From Pseudobutyrivibrio sp. (GTDB taxonomy: Bacteria; Bacillota; Clostridia; Lachnospirales; Lachnospiraceae): a stretch of DNA of 64,000 nucleotides. The notes below the pieces were generated by a model. That model saw only the letters and a list, made by a program, of their open reading frames with translations. It made no database searches and was not told the DNA's origin. The stretch covers positions 1 to 64,000 of the forward strand of contig JAFYYR010000019.1 of assembly GCA_017557435.1 (NCBI GenBank), given 5' to 3'. Shown here in pieces: positions 43,313 through 51,401 of the stretch; position 1 is the stretch's first letter; every line of letters begins with the position of its first letter. The position numbers and the translations under genes were made by a program.

Positions 43313-43685
43313 GCTATTTTATATGACAAATAAGGGGATTTTGTGGAACAATGAACAATTTGTGTAATAGGCAAAATCCCGTTGACAAATATATATCAAG
43401 GCGTTATATTTATCACCGAGTTATGAAATATATCTATTTTTTATCACTTTTTTGTGACATGTCGTCACTACTTTCCAGATTTTTACTAGTTATATGACAT
43501 GCGGGAGCTTTATGAAAAGTTTGGTTTTTAAAATAGGTATAGGAGAAGCTTAGCATGGCGATTGAGCTGTGCTAGGTTTGTTCTCCATTTTTTTTTGCGT
43601 AAAAATAATGCTGTAGTCCCCTGGAAGATGAATTATACTATAATACATAAGAGATAATATAAGACAAAAGGACGGAGACATAAGC
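43313..43685 (+). other. 373-base gap with inverted repeat, promoter and terminator
   Basis: After the HD-GYP stop, GGGATTTTG (43335-43343) pairs with CAAAATCCC (43372-43380). This touches a TTGACA promoter. The promoter-to-terminator unit is given separately. A second -10-like TATAAT at 43639-43644, with a poor -35, may serve nfo. No open frame of useful length was seen. Confidence 0.6.
43382..43596 (+). ncRNA. Candidate small RNA (promoter plus terminator, no ORF)
   Basis: TTGACA (43382-43387), a 17-nt spacer and TATATT (43405-43410) form a good sigma-A promoter. About 130 bases downstream GGAGAA (43542-43547) pairs with TTCTCC (43581-43586), with an inner 7-bp stem (43549-43555 with 43570-43576) and a T9 run after it. 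RNA of about 180 nt from near 43417 would result. An inner GTGAC/GTCAC hairpin is visible. It could also be a terminated leader of nfo. No known riboswitch was recognised. Confidence 0.5.
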
Positions 43686-44519
43686 ATGATATACATAGGA
43701 TGCCACTTATCGGTGACTAATGGCTACGAGGCAATGGGACGGCAGATGACTGAATTTGGAGGCAATACATTTGCTTGGTTTACTAGGAATCCAAGAGGTG
43801 GTAAGGCCAAGGATATAGATGAGGCGGATGTTAAAAAGCTTCAGGCCATTCTCCAGGAGGAGAAGTTTGGCAAACTGGTGGCTCATGCTAGCTATACAAT
43901 GAATCTATGCTCAGCTAAGGAAGAGACCAGAGCTAATGGACTTGATATGCTTAAGCAGGATTTGCAGCGCATGGAGCAGGTTCCAAATCAGCTTTATAAT
44001 TTCCATCCAGGTTCACACACCGGACAGGGAGCTGAGGTTGGAATTAAGCAGATTGCAGATGGGCTAAATGAGTCACTATGGCCAGAAATGAAGACCACTG
44101 TGCTGCTGGAGACTATGGCAGGCAAGGGCTCTGAAGTTGGAAAAACATTTGAGGAGCTTAGAGAGATTATCGATAGAACTACCCTAAATGAAAAGCTTGG
44201 TGTGTGCTTAGATACATGCCATATTTGGGATGGTGGATATGATATTGTAAATGATTTGGACGGGGTACTTACAAAGTTTGACAAGATTATAGGCCTTGAG
44301 CGATTGAAGGCCATTCATTTTAATGACAGTAAAAATGAATGTGGTGCAGCAAAGGACCGCCATGAGAAGCTGGGCCAGGGCTGCATTGGAATGGAGGCAA
44401 TGAAGAGGATTGCCCTTCATCCTGCACTTCAGAATCTTCCATTTATCCTGGAGACTCCTAATGATGATCAGGGATATATTGAGGAGATTGCACTGGTTAA
44501 TTCATGGATGAATGATTAA
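43686..44519 (+). CDS. nfo: Endonuclease IV (AP endonuclease)
   Basis: This 277-residue base-excision repair enzyme cleaves at abasic sites. Metal-binding motifs of the TIM-barrel family are in order: VAHASYTMNL, YNFHPGSHTG, LLETMAGKGSEVG, VCLDTCHIWDGGYD, AIHFNDSKNECGA, DRHEKLGQGCIG and FILETPND. The N-terminus IGCHLSVTNGY is slightly shorter than in E. coli. Some other proteins in this family act on other substrates, but the full set of motifs supports Nfo. Confidence 0.95.
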   Translation: MIYIGCHLSVTNGYEAMGRQMTEFGGNTFAWFTRNPRGGKAKDIDEADVKKLQAILQEEKFGKLVAHASYTMNLCSAKEETRANGLDMLKQDLQRMEQVPNQLYNFHPGSHTGQGAEVGIKQIADGLNESLWPEMKTTVLLETMAGKGSEVGKTFEELREIIDRTTLNEKLGVCLDTCHIWDGGYDIVNDLDGVLTKFDKIIGLERLKAIHFNDSKNECGAAKDRHEKLGQGCIGMEAMKRIALHPALQNLPFILETPNDDQGYIEEIALVNSWMND

Positions 44520-44663
44520 TCTAAAAGTGAGTTTTGTTGCAGTAGATGCAGCAATTGCAATAATTTTAGAGAAATATATCTACAAGACACAATTTTATAA
44601 ATATATGATGGTAAAATCGAAAGATAACAATGGACAATTGTTTTTATTTTAGCGAGGCAGACG

Positions 44664-45803
44664 ATGGTTGAAATACCTAGTTGGGTGGTACTAAACTTTT
44701 TCACATCATTCCTTCTGATTCTTCTTTTGATGTTTCAGAACAAAACTTCCAGGTTGCAGAAAGGCCGTAAATATTCTGCAATTCTTACTTGCACGCTTAT
44801 TTTACTAATTTCAGAATCAATAGGGCGAGTTGGAGAGAATAATCCTGACAATCTTTTATTCCTGGCTAGAATTGGGTATTTTTTGATTTTTATTTTGGAC
44901 CCAGTTGATATTTTATTTGCCGTTAACTATGTGGACTGCTGGATGGATGAGGGAAATAGTAAGCCCCGACGTATGTTCAAGGAGGCCTTCAGAGCCTTTG
45001 CTATAGCAAATGGAGTACTTGTTACACTATCTTCTCTTTTAGGGCTTAGATGGTTTTTCTATTTCGAGAATGGAATATATTATAGAGGCAGTTTCTTCAT
45101 AGTAAGAGCGTTGCTTGTGATGTTGTTCATCATATTGCTTTTGGTTTACACAGTGGTGTTCAGAAAAGATTTCCTGAGTGAATACAAGAATATGATTTTG
45201 GTGCTGCCATTTTTTGCACTGTTGGGCGCCATAGGCCAAGTATTCTTTTATAACATGGATACCACTTATGCTGGCATTTCACTGGGATGTCTGGTGCTGT
45301 TTTTCTTCTTCCAGAGCAATGACGTCAACATTGATTATCTCTCCGGTGTGTTGAATCGACGTGGTATCGATATCAAGCTAGATGATATGATAAAAAATAG
45401 TCAGTCCTCTGGGAAAAATTTTGGCGCCATTATGATGGACTTAGATAATTTCAAAACCATCAATGACACATTGGGCCATGAAGAAGGGGATAGAGCTATA
45501 AAATATATGGCTGATATTTTGACCAATTCATTTGACAAGGACACAGCTATTGGTCGATTTGGCGGCGACGAATTCTTCGTAATTACGGATAATATATCTA
45601 AAGATGATTTGGATAAAATTATCGCTGAGGTGAGAGAAAAGCTTGCCCACATTAGGGACAAGCGTGGCTGGAATAAAAATGTGGACGTAAGCTGCGGATA
45701 TTCTATTTATGTTTCAAGCAGCAATATGACTAGAGAGCAGTTTGCAGATATCCTTGATTCTCTAATGTACATTGAAAAAGAAGACCATCATAAAGACCAG
45801 TGA
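44664..45803 (+). CDS. Membrane-bound diguanylate cyclase (GGDEF protein)
   Basis: This is a 379-residue protein. The N-terminal part has six or seven membrane helices over about residues 8-220. The GGDEF domain follows: YLSGVLNRRG, MMDLDNFKTINDTLGHEEGD and GRFGGDEFFVI with the catalytic GGDEF motif. The typical I-site RxxD five residues upstream of GGDEF is not present (the residues before are DKDTAIGRF). It should make c-di-GMP and so oppose the HD-GYP protein 1.3 kb upstream. No ribosome binding site better than GAGGC was seen. Confidence 0.92.
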   Translation: MVEIPSWVVLNFFTSFLLILLLMFQNKTSRLQKGRKYSAILTCTLILLISESIGRVGENNPDNLLFLARIGYFLIFILDPVDILFAVNYVDCWMDEGNSKPRRMFKEAFRAFAIANGVLVTLSSLLGLRWFFYFENGIYYRGSFFIVRALLVMLFIILLLVYTVVFRKDFLSEYKNMILVLPFFALLGAIGQVFFYNMDTTYAGISLGCLVLFFFFQSNDVNIDYLSGVLNRRGIDIKLDDMIKNSQSSGKNFGAIMMDLDNFKTINDTLGHEEGDRAIKYMADILTNSFDKDTAIGRFGGDEFFVITDNISKDDLDKIIAEVREKLAHIRDKRGWNKNVDVSCGYSIYVSSSNMTREQFADILDSLMYIEKEDHHKDQ

Positions 45804-45856
45804 TTTATTTTCTGGAACTTCCGGAAAGAACAGGTGACCTATAATTTATAGTTTTC

Positions 45857-45910
45857 AACCTCCCTTGATTCTAGTATAGTTAATCTATGAAACTAGAGGA
45901 TAGGGAGGTT
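45857..45910 (+). promoter_or_regulatory. Leader hairpin that sequesters the ribosome binding site of the epimerase gene
   Basis: AACCTCCC (45857-45864) is fully complementary to GGGAGGTT (45903-45910), which contains the Shine-Dalgarno of the GTG start at 45916. Inner pairs TCTAGT/ACTAGA and ATAG/CTAT extend the fold. A TATAAT at 45840-45845 would start RNA just before the left arm. Translation may be limited by this fold. Confidence 0.55.
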
Positions 45911-45915
45911 TTCTT

Positions 45916-46791
45916 GTGTTATACACTATTGAAAATGAAAAGATAAAATTAACAGTTGCTGACCACGGAGCAGAGATTAAGTCACTTATTAGAAAGTCAG
46001 ACGGAAGAGAGCTTATGTGGCAGGCAGATGGCACATTTTGGGCTCGTACTTCACCAGTACTTTTCCCACTTGTAGGCAATTACTACGGAAAGAAATCAGT
46101 GTACGCTGGCAAGACATATGAGATGGGACAGCACGGATTTGCAAGAGATATGGACTTTACTCTTGCATCTCAGACGAAAGATGAGCTTGTTTTTACATTA
46201 AAAGATAATGAGGAGACTAAAGAAAAATATCCATTTTCTTTTATCCTTACACTTAGCTATAAGATTACAGATGGTACTGTAAAGGTAGGCTGGAAGGTGG
46301 AAAATCCTAAGGATTCTACAATGTATTTTTCTATTGGAGGACACCCAGCATTTAACTGCGATTTAGATACATGGACTCTTAGATTTGAAAAAGCAGGAAA
46401 GGTAAATGATACAGTTACAGCATTTATCATTTCCTCAGATGGAAGTGGTTGCCTAGGAGATGAAAAGGAAAAACTTGCCCTTGATAATGGTATCCTTCAT
46501 ATGTCAGATGAGCTTTTCAGCAGGGATGCTCTTATTATCGAGGATCGTCAGTCAGACCAGGTAACTCTTGTCAATCCAGATGATGTGGATGAGTTATCAG
46601 TGAAATTTGATGCGCCACTTTTTGGCGTGTGGTCACCTGTTGGCAAGCATGCGCCATTTGTATGCATCGAGCCATGGTATGGTCGCTGCGACAGAGTTGG
46701 ATTTAATCAAAAGCTTGAGGAGAGAGAATACGGAAATACCCTTGAGGCAGGGGAAGTATTCAAGACTTCCTACGATATTATTTGTAAATAA
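45916..46791 (+). CDS. Aldose 1-epimerase family protein
   Basis: This 291-residue cytosolic protein starts at GTG behind AGGGAGG. It has the galactose-mutarotase-like beta fold: GAEIKSLIRKSDGRELMWQ, FPLVGNYYGKKSVYAGKTYEMGQHGFARDM with a catalytic histidine, and FSIGGHPAFNC. The catalytic glutamate is expected in FVCIEPWYGRCD. It is of the LacX/YihR-like subgroup whose sugar substrate varies. A folded leader covers its ribosome binding site. It ends at a terminator. Confidence 0.92.
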   Translation: MLYTIENEKIKLTVADHGAEIKSLIRKSDGRELMWQADGTFWARTSPVLFPLVGNYYGKKSVYAGKTYEMGQHGFARDMDFTLASQTKDELVFTLKDNEETKEKYPFSFILTLSYKITDGTVKVGWKVENPKDSTMYFSIGGHPAFNCDLDTWTLRFEKAGKVNDTVTAFIISSDGSGCLGDEKEKLALDNGILHMSDELFSRDALIIEDRQSDQVTLVNPDDVDELSVKFDAPLFGVWSPVGKHAPFVCIEPWYGRCDRVGFNQKLEEREYGNTLEAGEVFKTSYDIICK

Positions 46792-46805
46792 ACAGCCTGA
46801 TAGGC

Positions 46806-46838
46806 CCCCTAAGATGTATAGAATGGCTTAGGGGTTTT
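46806..46838 (+). terminator. Terminator after the epimerase gene
   Basis: CCCCTAAG (46806-46813) pairs with CTTAGGGG (46827-46834), followed by TTTT. Confidence 0.8.
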
Positions 46839-46871
46839 ATAGAATTTTTAAGTAGCTACATGGAGAATAAA

Positions 46872-47354
46872 ATGAGAAAAATAGAGCATGCAACTAGAGC
46901 TGACGCAGAAGAGATTCTAGCTCTCTATAGGACTCAGCTAGGGCGAGAGTTCTGCCCATGGACGGAGGAATATCCTACCATGGGGGAGATTGATTTTGAT
47001 CTAGACCGTGACTCACTTTTTATTATGCGAGATGGCGAGAAGATAATTGCAGCTATCTCTATTGATGATGATGAGTTGGTAAATGATTTGCCACATTGGA
47101 CTGATGAACTGCAGCCAGGTGGAGAGCTTTCTAGACTTGCTGTGGACCCTGAGTATCAGAGCCAGGGCATAGCCAAGGAAATGATTACCTATGGGATGAA
47201 AACCCTGAAGGAAAGAGATTTCAAGAGTCTGCATTTTCTTGTGAATCGTCACAACTTAAAGGCGATGAAGAGTTATGCAGCCTTTGGTTTTAACAAGGTG
47301 GGAGAATGTGAACTTTACGATCAGCCTATGTTTTGCTACGAGACGGAGTTATAG
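46872..47354 (+). CDS. GNAT-family N-acetyltransferase
   Basis: This 160-residue enzyme has the acetyl-CoA binding motif A: LSRLAVDPEYQSQGIAKEMITYGM near residue 90, and the RHNLKAMKSYAAFGFNKVGE motif near the C-terminus. It opens with IEHATRADAEEILALYR. The substrate is unknown. The start at 46872 follows TGGAG; an in-frame ATG four codons upstream is possible. It lies eight bases before the DNA alkylation repair gene, so they are likely co-transcribed. Confidence 0.92.
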   Translation: MRKIEHATRADAEEILALYRTQLGREFCPWTEEYPTMGEIDFDLDRDSLFIMRDGEKIIAAISIDDDELVNDLPHWTDELQPGGELSRLAVDPEYQSQGIAKEMITYGMKTLKERDFKSLHFLVNRHNLKAMKSYAAFGFNKVGECELYDQPMFCYETEL

Positions 47355-47362
47355 GGGGAGCT

Positions 47363-48049
47363 ATGATTACAGAAGAAATCAAGGCGGGATTATTGGCTCG
47401 CCAGGACGTGGAGTATAGAGATTTTCAGTCAAATTTGATTCCAAATGTAAGCAATGATTATTTTGTGGGAGTCAGGACACCTGAGCTTAGAAAATATGCC
47501 AAGGAGCTTGGGAAGAGACAGGATGTGGCTGAGTTTTTAGACCAGTTGCCACATCAGCTATTTGACGAAAATCAGCTTCATGCATTTATCCTTTCCGATA
47601 TGAAGGATTACGAAAAATGCATGGAGAGACTTAATGAGTTTTTACCTTATGTAAATAACTGGGCTACATGCGACCAGATGTCTCCAAAGATTTTTAAGAA
47701 GCACAAAAAGGAGCTGCTAGAGCAGGTAAATGTCTGGATAAAATCAGATGAGACCTATACCATTCGATTTGCAATTAAGATGCTTATGGAGCATTTTTTG
47801 GACGAGGATTATGATGTTAAATTTCCTGAGATGGTGGCACAGGTCCGGTCAGAAGAGTACTACGTAAATATGATGATTGCCTGGTATTTTGCTACGGCAC
47901 TGGCAAAGCAGTATGATAGCATTTTGCCATTTATTACGGAAAATAAGCTTGAAAAATGGACCCACAATAAGACCATTCAAAAGGCAGTGGAAAGCTATCG
48001 TATCACTCCAGAGCAAAAAACGTATTTACGAACTTTAAAGATAAAATAA
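47363..48049 (+). CDS. DNA alkylation repair protein (AlkD-like HEAT-repeat)
   Basis: This 228-residue all-helical protein matches the AlkD family. YFVGVRTPELRKYAKELGK lies near residue 30, then DENQLHAFILSDMK, YVNNWATCDQMSPKIFKKHK and IRFAIKMLMEHFLDEDY. The tryptophan and acidic residues used for base excision in AlkD are in the WATCDQ region. It removes N3- and N7-alkylated bases. The start at 47363 follows AGGGGGA. It ends at a hairpin terminator. Confidence 0.93.
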   Translation: MITEEIKAGLLARQDVEYRDFQSNLIPNVSNDYFVGVRTPELRKYAKELGKRQDVAEFLDQLPHQLFDENQLHAFILSDMKDYEKCMERLNEFLPYVNNWATCDQMSPKIFKKHKKELLEQVNVWIKSDETYTIRFAIKMLMEHFLDEDYDVKFPEMVAQVRSEEYYVNMMIAWYFATALAKQYDSILPFITENKLEKWTHNKTIQKAVESYRITPEQKTYLRTLKIK

Positions 48050-48065
48050 AATGGACAGAAAGTAT

Positions 48066-48098
48066 CCCCAGCAATTTTACTTGCTGGGGATTTGATTT
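48066..48098. terminator. Terminator after the AlkD-like gene
   Basis: CCCCAGCAA (48066-48074) and TTGCTGGGG (48081-48089) form a 9-bp stem with a 6-nt loop. T-rich sequence follows. It lies between convergent genes and may also serve hsp20. Confidence 0.75.
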
Positions 48099-48133
48099 GT
48101 AGGAATAATCCTGTATAAAAAAGGGGAAAATGG

Positions 48134-48574
48134 TTAGCCTTCAATGGCTATATATTTTGTCTCATCTTTCTGAGGGATTGCTTCTTTCTTAGGGATATTC
48201 AAGCTAAGTACACCGTCCTTAAAGGCTGCGTGAATATCTTCCTGAGTAACAGCATCGCCTACGTAGAAGCTACGGCTGCAAGAGCCTGTGTAACGCTCGC
48301 GGCGGATATATTTGCCATCGTCATCTTTTTCATCATTGTTCTGATTGGTCTCAGCCTTGATTGTAAGATAGCCATCCTTAAGCTCTGCCTTAATGTCTTC
48401 TTTTGCAAATCCAGGAAGGTTCATGTCAACTTGGTATCCATTTTCATTTTCTTTTACATCAGTTGTCATCATACGTGAGAAGTTATTGTCATAAGAGTGA
48501 CCAAAACCTGTTACACGTGGTACTGAGAAGAAATCATCCATAAAATCATTTGAAAAAATACTAGGCATTAACAT
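48134..48574 (-). CDS. Hsp20/alpha-crystallin small heat-shock protein
   Basis: This 146-residue chaperone has a short N-terminal arm (MLMPSIFSNDFMDDFFSV) and an alpha-crystallin domain with VDMNLPGFAKEDIKAELKDGYLTIKAE and DGVLSLNIPKKE. The C-terminal IxI-like motif region follows. It holds unfolding proteins under heat stress. A perfect CIRCE element lies about 130 bases upstream at 48703-48729, so HrcA control is very likely. Confidence 0.96.
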   Translation of the reverse strand: MLMPSIFSNDFMDDFFSVPRVTGFGHSYDNNFSRMMTTDVKENENGYQVDMNLPGFAKEDIKAELKDGYLTIKAETNQNNDEKDDDGKYIRRERYTGSCSRSFYVGDAVTQEDIHAAFKDGVLSLNIPKKEAIPQKDETKYIAIEG

Positions 48575-48702
48575 AATAATTACCTCCTTATATATGTGAT
48601 ATTGTAATAATCCCGTTTGGTGACTGATGGGTCAGTCAAGTTGGTTCAGGAACATTTTGTTTTTATTTGTTCCCTTGTTGTACTTACGTTATACACCCTA
48701 AA

Positions 48703-48729
48703 TTAGCACTCGTCAATAGAGAGTGCTAA
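48703..48729. promoter_or_regulatory. CIRCE element (HrcA operator) of hsp20
   Basis: TTAGCACTC (48703-48711), 9 bases and GAGTGCTAA (48721-48729) match the CIRCE consensus perfectly. It lies upstream of the leftward Hsp20 gene. Confidence 0.97.
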
Positions 48730-48862
48730 TAATTTATAATTATTTAAGAATTATTTTATAAATTGTCAGACAATGGAACTGGCGAAACAAATGAAGAAAC
48801 CAGATAGTAAGCTTAGAATCAGAATGGGCTTGAGTTCAGATAAGGCAAGAGCCAAAAGAAAA

Positions 48863-48889
48863 ATCCCCCTTGGCTAGGCCAAAGGGGAT
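48863..48889 (-). terminator. Terminator of the leftward 267-residue gene
   Basis: CCCCTTGGC (48866-48874) pairs with GCCAAAGGGG (48878-48887), with one bulged base. Read leftward it is followed by ATTTTTCTTTT. Confidence 0.85.
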
Positions 48890-48908
48890 AAAGGGGAACA
48901 CATCCTAA

Positions 48909-49712
48909 TTAGTTTAGGTGGTCATATAAAGTTAAGTCGTAGTGCTTTGAATACATATCATCTAGGGTATTTACATCAATAGCACCACCGAACATCAACT
49001 TGTCAAAAGTTTGGTTGAAGGTATTTTTCATGTAGTCCTGATAACTTAGATAAGCGAATGTCTCTATGATAGAAGCATTTGGCTTAAATATGGTATCCAG
49101 ATTAATGATATCTTCATTTGGCAGATAAGTGCTAGTGCTAAGAGAGAAGAAGCGGACCAATATAATCGGGCAAACAGGTGTAGAGCTGTCGTGGAAATAA
49201 GCTGTTACACGGATTGCCTCATCCATTCCTCCGCTGATAACATAGCTGCCGATCTCCTCTGAGGTAAGGGCATAGTTAGCATCCTTTATCTCATAATTAT
49301 CGTAATCCTGGAAGGACAAAACTGGCTCTGTTTTTTTAGCCACAGTCTGCCTGGACTGATAGGTAAATTTATCTGCAGCAGTGGAAATCTTTTGAAGCTC
49401 GCTAAAAAGACCCATGTTTCCAATAGTGATAGCAGTATGGCGGGCAAATTCAATGAGCTCTATAAAGTTGTATATTTTGTCGTCGGAAAAATCTGCAGGT
49501 TTAATGGCATCGATACTAGAGTCGCTAAAGAGCAGGTCGTTGTTGTTGTCTCGAATGTAAGAAATGGCTTTTTGGAATTCAGTGAAGCGACATCTGTGTA
49601 AATCAATGTCCCGAAGGTCATCCATAGATAACGGGACATCTTGTTCTTTGTCATTATTCGTTTCGATTTGATAATTCAGTTGCGTCCTGAATAATATGTC
49701 ATTCATAACCAT
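48909..49712 (-). CDS. Protein of unknown function
   Basis: This 267-residue soluble, acidic protein has no signal peptide or membrane helix. It is helical at the N-terminus (LRDIDLHRCRFTEFQKAISYIRD, YNFIELIEFARHTAIT) and mixed at the C-terminus. I do not recognise a family. The start at 49712 follows GGGAGG with 7-base spacing; a 5-codon longer frame overlaps that site. It is probably a single-gene unit with its own terminator. Neighbours are heat-shock and RNA-binding genes, which gives no clear hint. Confidence 0.7.
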   Translation of the reverse strand: MVMNDILFRTQLNYQIETNNDKEQDVPLSMDDLRDIDLHRCRFTEFQKAISYIRDNNNDLLFSDSSIDAIKPADFSDDKIYNFIELIEFARHTAITIGNMGLFSELQKISTAADKFTYQSRQTVAKKTEPVLSFQDYDNYEIKDANYALTSEEIGSYVISGGMDEAIRVTAYFHDSSTPVCPIILVRFFSLSTSTYLPNEDIINLDTIFKPNASIIETFAYLSYQDYMKNTFNQTFDKLMFGGAIDVNTLDDMYSKHYDLTLYDHLN

Positions 49713-49851
49713 ATGACACCCTCCCACTTTTTATCATGATACCATATTTTGTGCTGAGAGGGTAGAGTGGCACTATATGTAGGAAAAACTTTGTGTAAAT
49801 ATACTAAATTCCAAGATGAGGAATTAGTGATATGATATAACGATTTGCCGA

Positions 49852-50622
49852 TTATTTGGCTCCAAATATCTCTACAGTAAGGTTCAGCTTGCCTTTTTTG
49901 GAAAGTCCACCTTCGGAAACAATGTTGAATTTACCGAATCCTCGAACCGAAACCGAGTCCCCGGCAGAGAGAATCTTGTCATTATTTTCCACAATATGAC
50001 CATTTACCGATACCTTTTTCTCGGTGAAATATGGCAGTGTATCCTTGCGGCTTAGGTTGTAGACTCTAGCGATGATGGCGTCAGCTCTTGGAGATGCCAC
50101 CTGGATAGTAGCCTCCTTTAGATTGGCCTGCTTGTAGGATTCTGGAAGCTCAGAAAATGAGCACTTTACAGAGTTGCGTCCTACAGAGACAAAGTTCTCC
50201 AGTAGATAATCTGCGGTAGACTCGTCTGCATACATGTAGGCATCCATTCCATCTACGAAAATGTCGCCGAACTTTTTCCTGTCTATGCCAAGACTCATAA
50301 GGCTGCCCAGGTAGTCTCGGTGAGTGTAGGCCTTGGCGAATTTCTTGGCAAGTGGCTCAATCTTGATACATTTAATAGGAAAATCCACTTCATAGCCAAA
50401 GTCGTTTTCGCTGCCAAAGCGCACCATTTTTCTCTCGCAATTTTCATAGCCGCCAAATAAATCATAGGCGATTGGAGCAAATGATTTGTCTCTAGCGGCC
50501 TGGAAAAACAGGTCCTGCTGGCTGAGACTTAAAAAGTCAGAGAACACGTAAATGTTATTTTTGTAAGCTCTGTTTGAAAGCTCGATTATTCTATTGTAAA
50601 GGATTTGATCCTGCTCGTTCAT
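49852..50622 (-). CDS. YlmH-like RNA-binding protein with S4 domain
   Basis: This 256-residue protein matches the YlmH family: an N-terminal region (SNRAYKNNIYVFSDFLSLSQQDLF, GGYENCERKMVRFG), a central LGIDRKKFGDIFVDG, and a C-terminal S4 domain (RADAIIARVYNLSRKDTLPYFTEKKVSVNGHIVENNDKILSAGD is the region). YlmH-type proteins bind RNA and assist stalled or recycled ribosomes. In many Firmicutes it sits with division genes (ylmE-ylmG), but here it stands alone. The start has TGGTAACC-like context with weak ribosome binding site. Confidence 0.88.
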   Translation of the reverse strand: MNEQDQILYNRIIELSNRAYKNNIYVFSDFLSLSQQDLFFQAARDKSFAPIAYDLFGGYENCERKMVRFGSENDFGYEVDFPIKCIKIEPLAKKFAKAYTHRDYLGSLMSLGIDRKKFGDIFVDGMDAYMYADESTADYLLENFVSVGRNSVKCSFSELPESYKQANLKEATIQVASPRADAIIARVYNLSRKDTLPYFTEKKVSVNGHIVENNDKILSAGDSVSVRGFGKFNIVSEGGLSKKGKLNLTVEIFGAK

Positions 50623-50813
50623 GGTAACCTCGTGAATTCACTTCTTATAATAATTGTAACTTGCCGTTACTGTAGGGATTATATAATATTATTGGCCCTT
50701 AATGCAAAATAGGCTTTAAAAAACTATTGGAAAATGTCAAAATAATTTTTGATAGAATTTTCTTATAAAGGCTGTCTGAGGGCAGTAGATTAAACAGTAA
50801 AGAGGATAATGAA

Positions 50814-51401
50814 ATGATAGAAGATAAGAACCTAGAGTGGAAAGAAGTTAAATGTGAGCATATCGTTCAGGACGAATATATAGATTTTCGCAGAAGCGAT
50901 TACCTGCTTCCTGATGGCACAGTTTTCGGCCCATATTACAGCTACAGCCGCAGGGATTATGTGGTTATCGTGGCAATTGATGAGGATGGTAAATATATCT
51001 GCGTTAAGCAGTATCGCCATGGAATCAAGCGAGTGACTGTTGAGTTTTGCGCTGGAGGACTGGAGCGTGAAGACGGCAAAGAGTACGGCGACCGTGGAGA
51101 GGATGGAAAGGCTGAGTCGGCTCTTGAGGCGGCCAAAAGAGAGCTAATGGAAGAGACTGGATATGAGTCAGACGATTGGAAATTCCTATTATCCATTCCA
51201 TCTAATCCTACAATTGCAGACAACTATGCCAATATTTTCCTGGCAAAAAATTGCCACAAGGTAAGCGGTCAGAACTTAGATGATACAGAGTTTTTAAATG
51301 TGGATCTATATACAAAGGAAGAGATTGACGCATTGATTCAGGCGGGAGATTTCCCACAGGTATCCCATGTGCTTGCCCTTCTTTTGGCGGAGAAGAATTA
51401 A
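50814..51401 (+). CDS. NUDIX hydrolase
   Basis: This 195-residue protein has a complete Nudix box, G-x5-E-x7-RE-x2-EE-x-G, in GEDGKAESALEAAKRELMEETG near residues 95-117. The preceding beta strands carry KYICVKQYRHGIKRV and FCAGG, as in ADP-ribose pyrophosphatase-like members. It has a short acidic insertion before the box. It is likely to hydrolyse ADP-ribose or another nucleoside diphosphate sugar. The stop overlaps the start of the DUF1848 gene by one base. Confidence 0.93.
   Translation: MIEDKNLEWKEVKCEHIVQDEYIDFRRSDYLLPDGTVFGPYYSYSRRDYVVIVAIDEDGKYICVKQYRHGIKRVTVEFCAGGLEREDGKEYGDRGEDGKAESALEAAKRELMEETGYESDDWKFLLSIPSNPTIADNYANIFLAKNCHKVSGQNLDDTEFLNVDLYTKEEIDALIQAGDFPQVSHVLALLLAEKN

Noticed and set aside
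43411-43541. c-di-GMP riboswitch before nfo, given the neighbouring c-di-GMP genes
   Set aside because: No GGCAAACC-type core or other c-di-GMP aptamer signature was seen; it is listed only as an unassigned RNA candidate.
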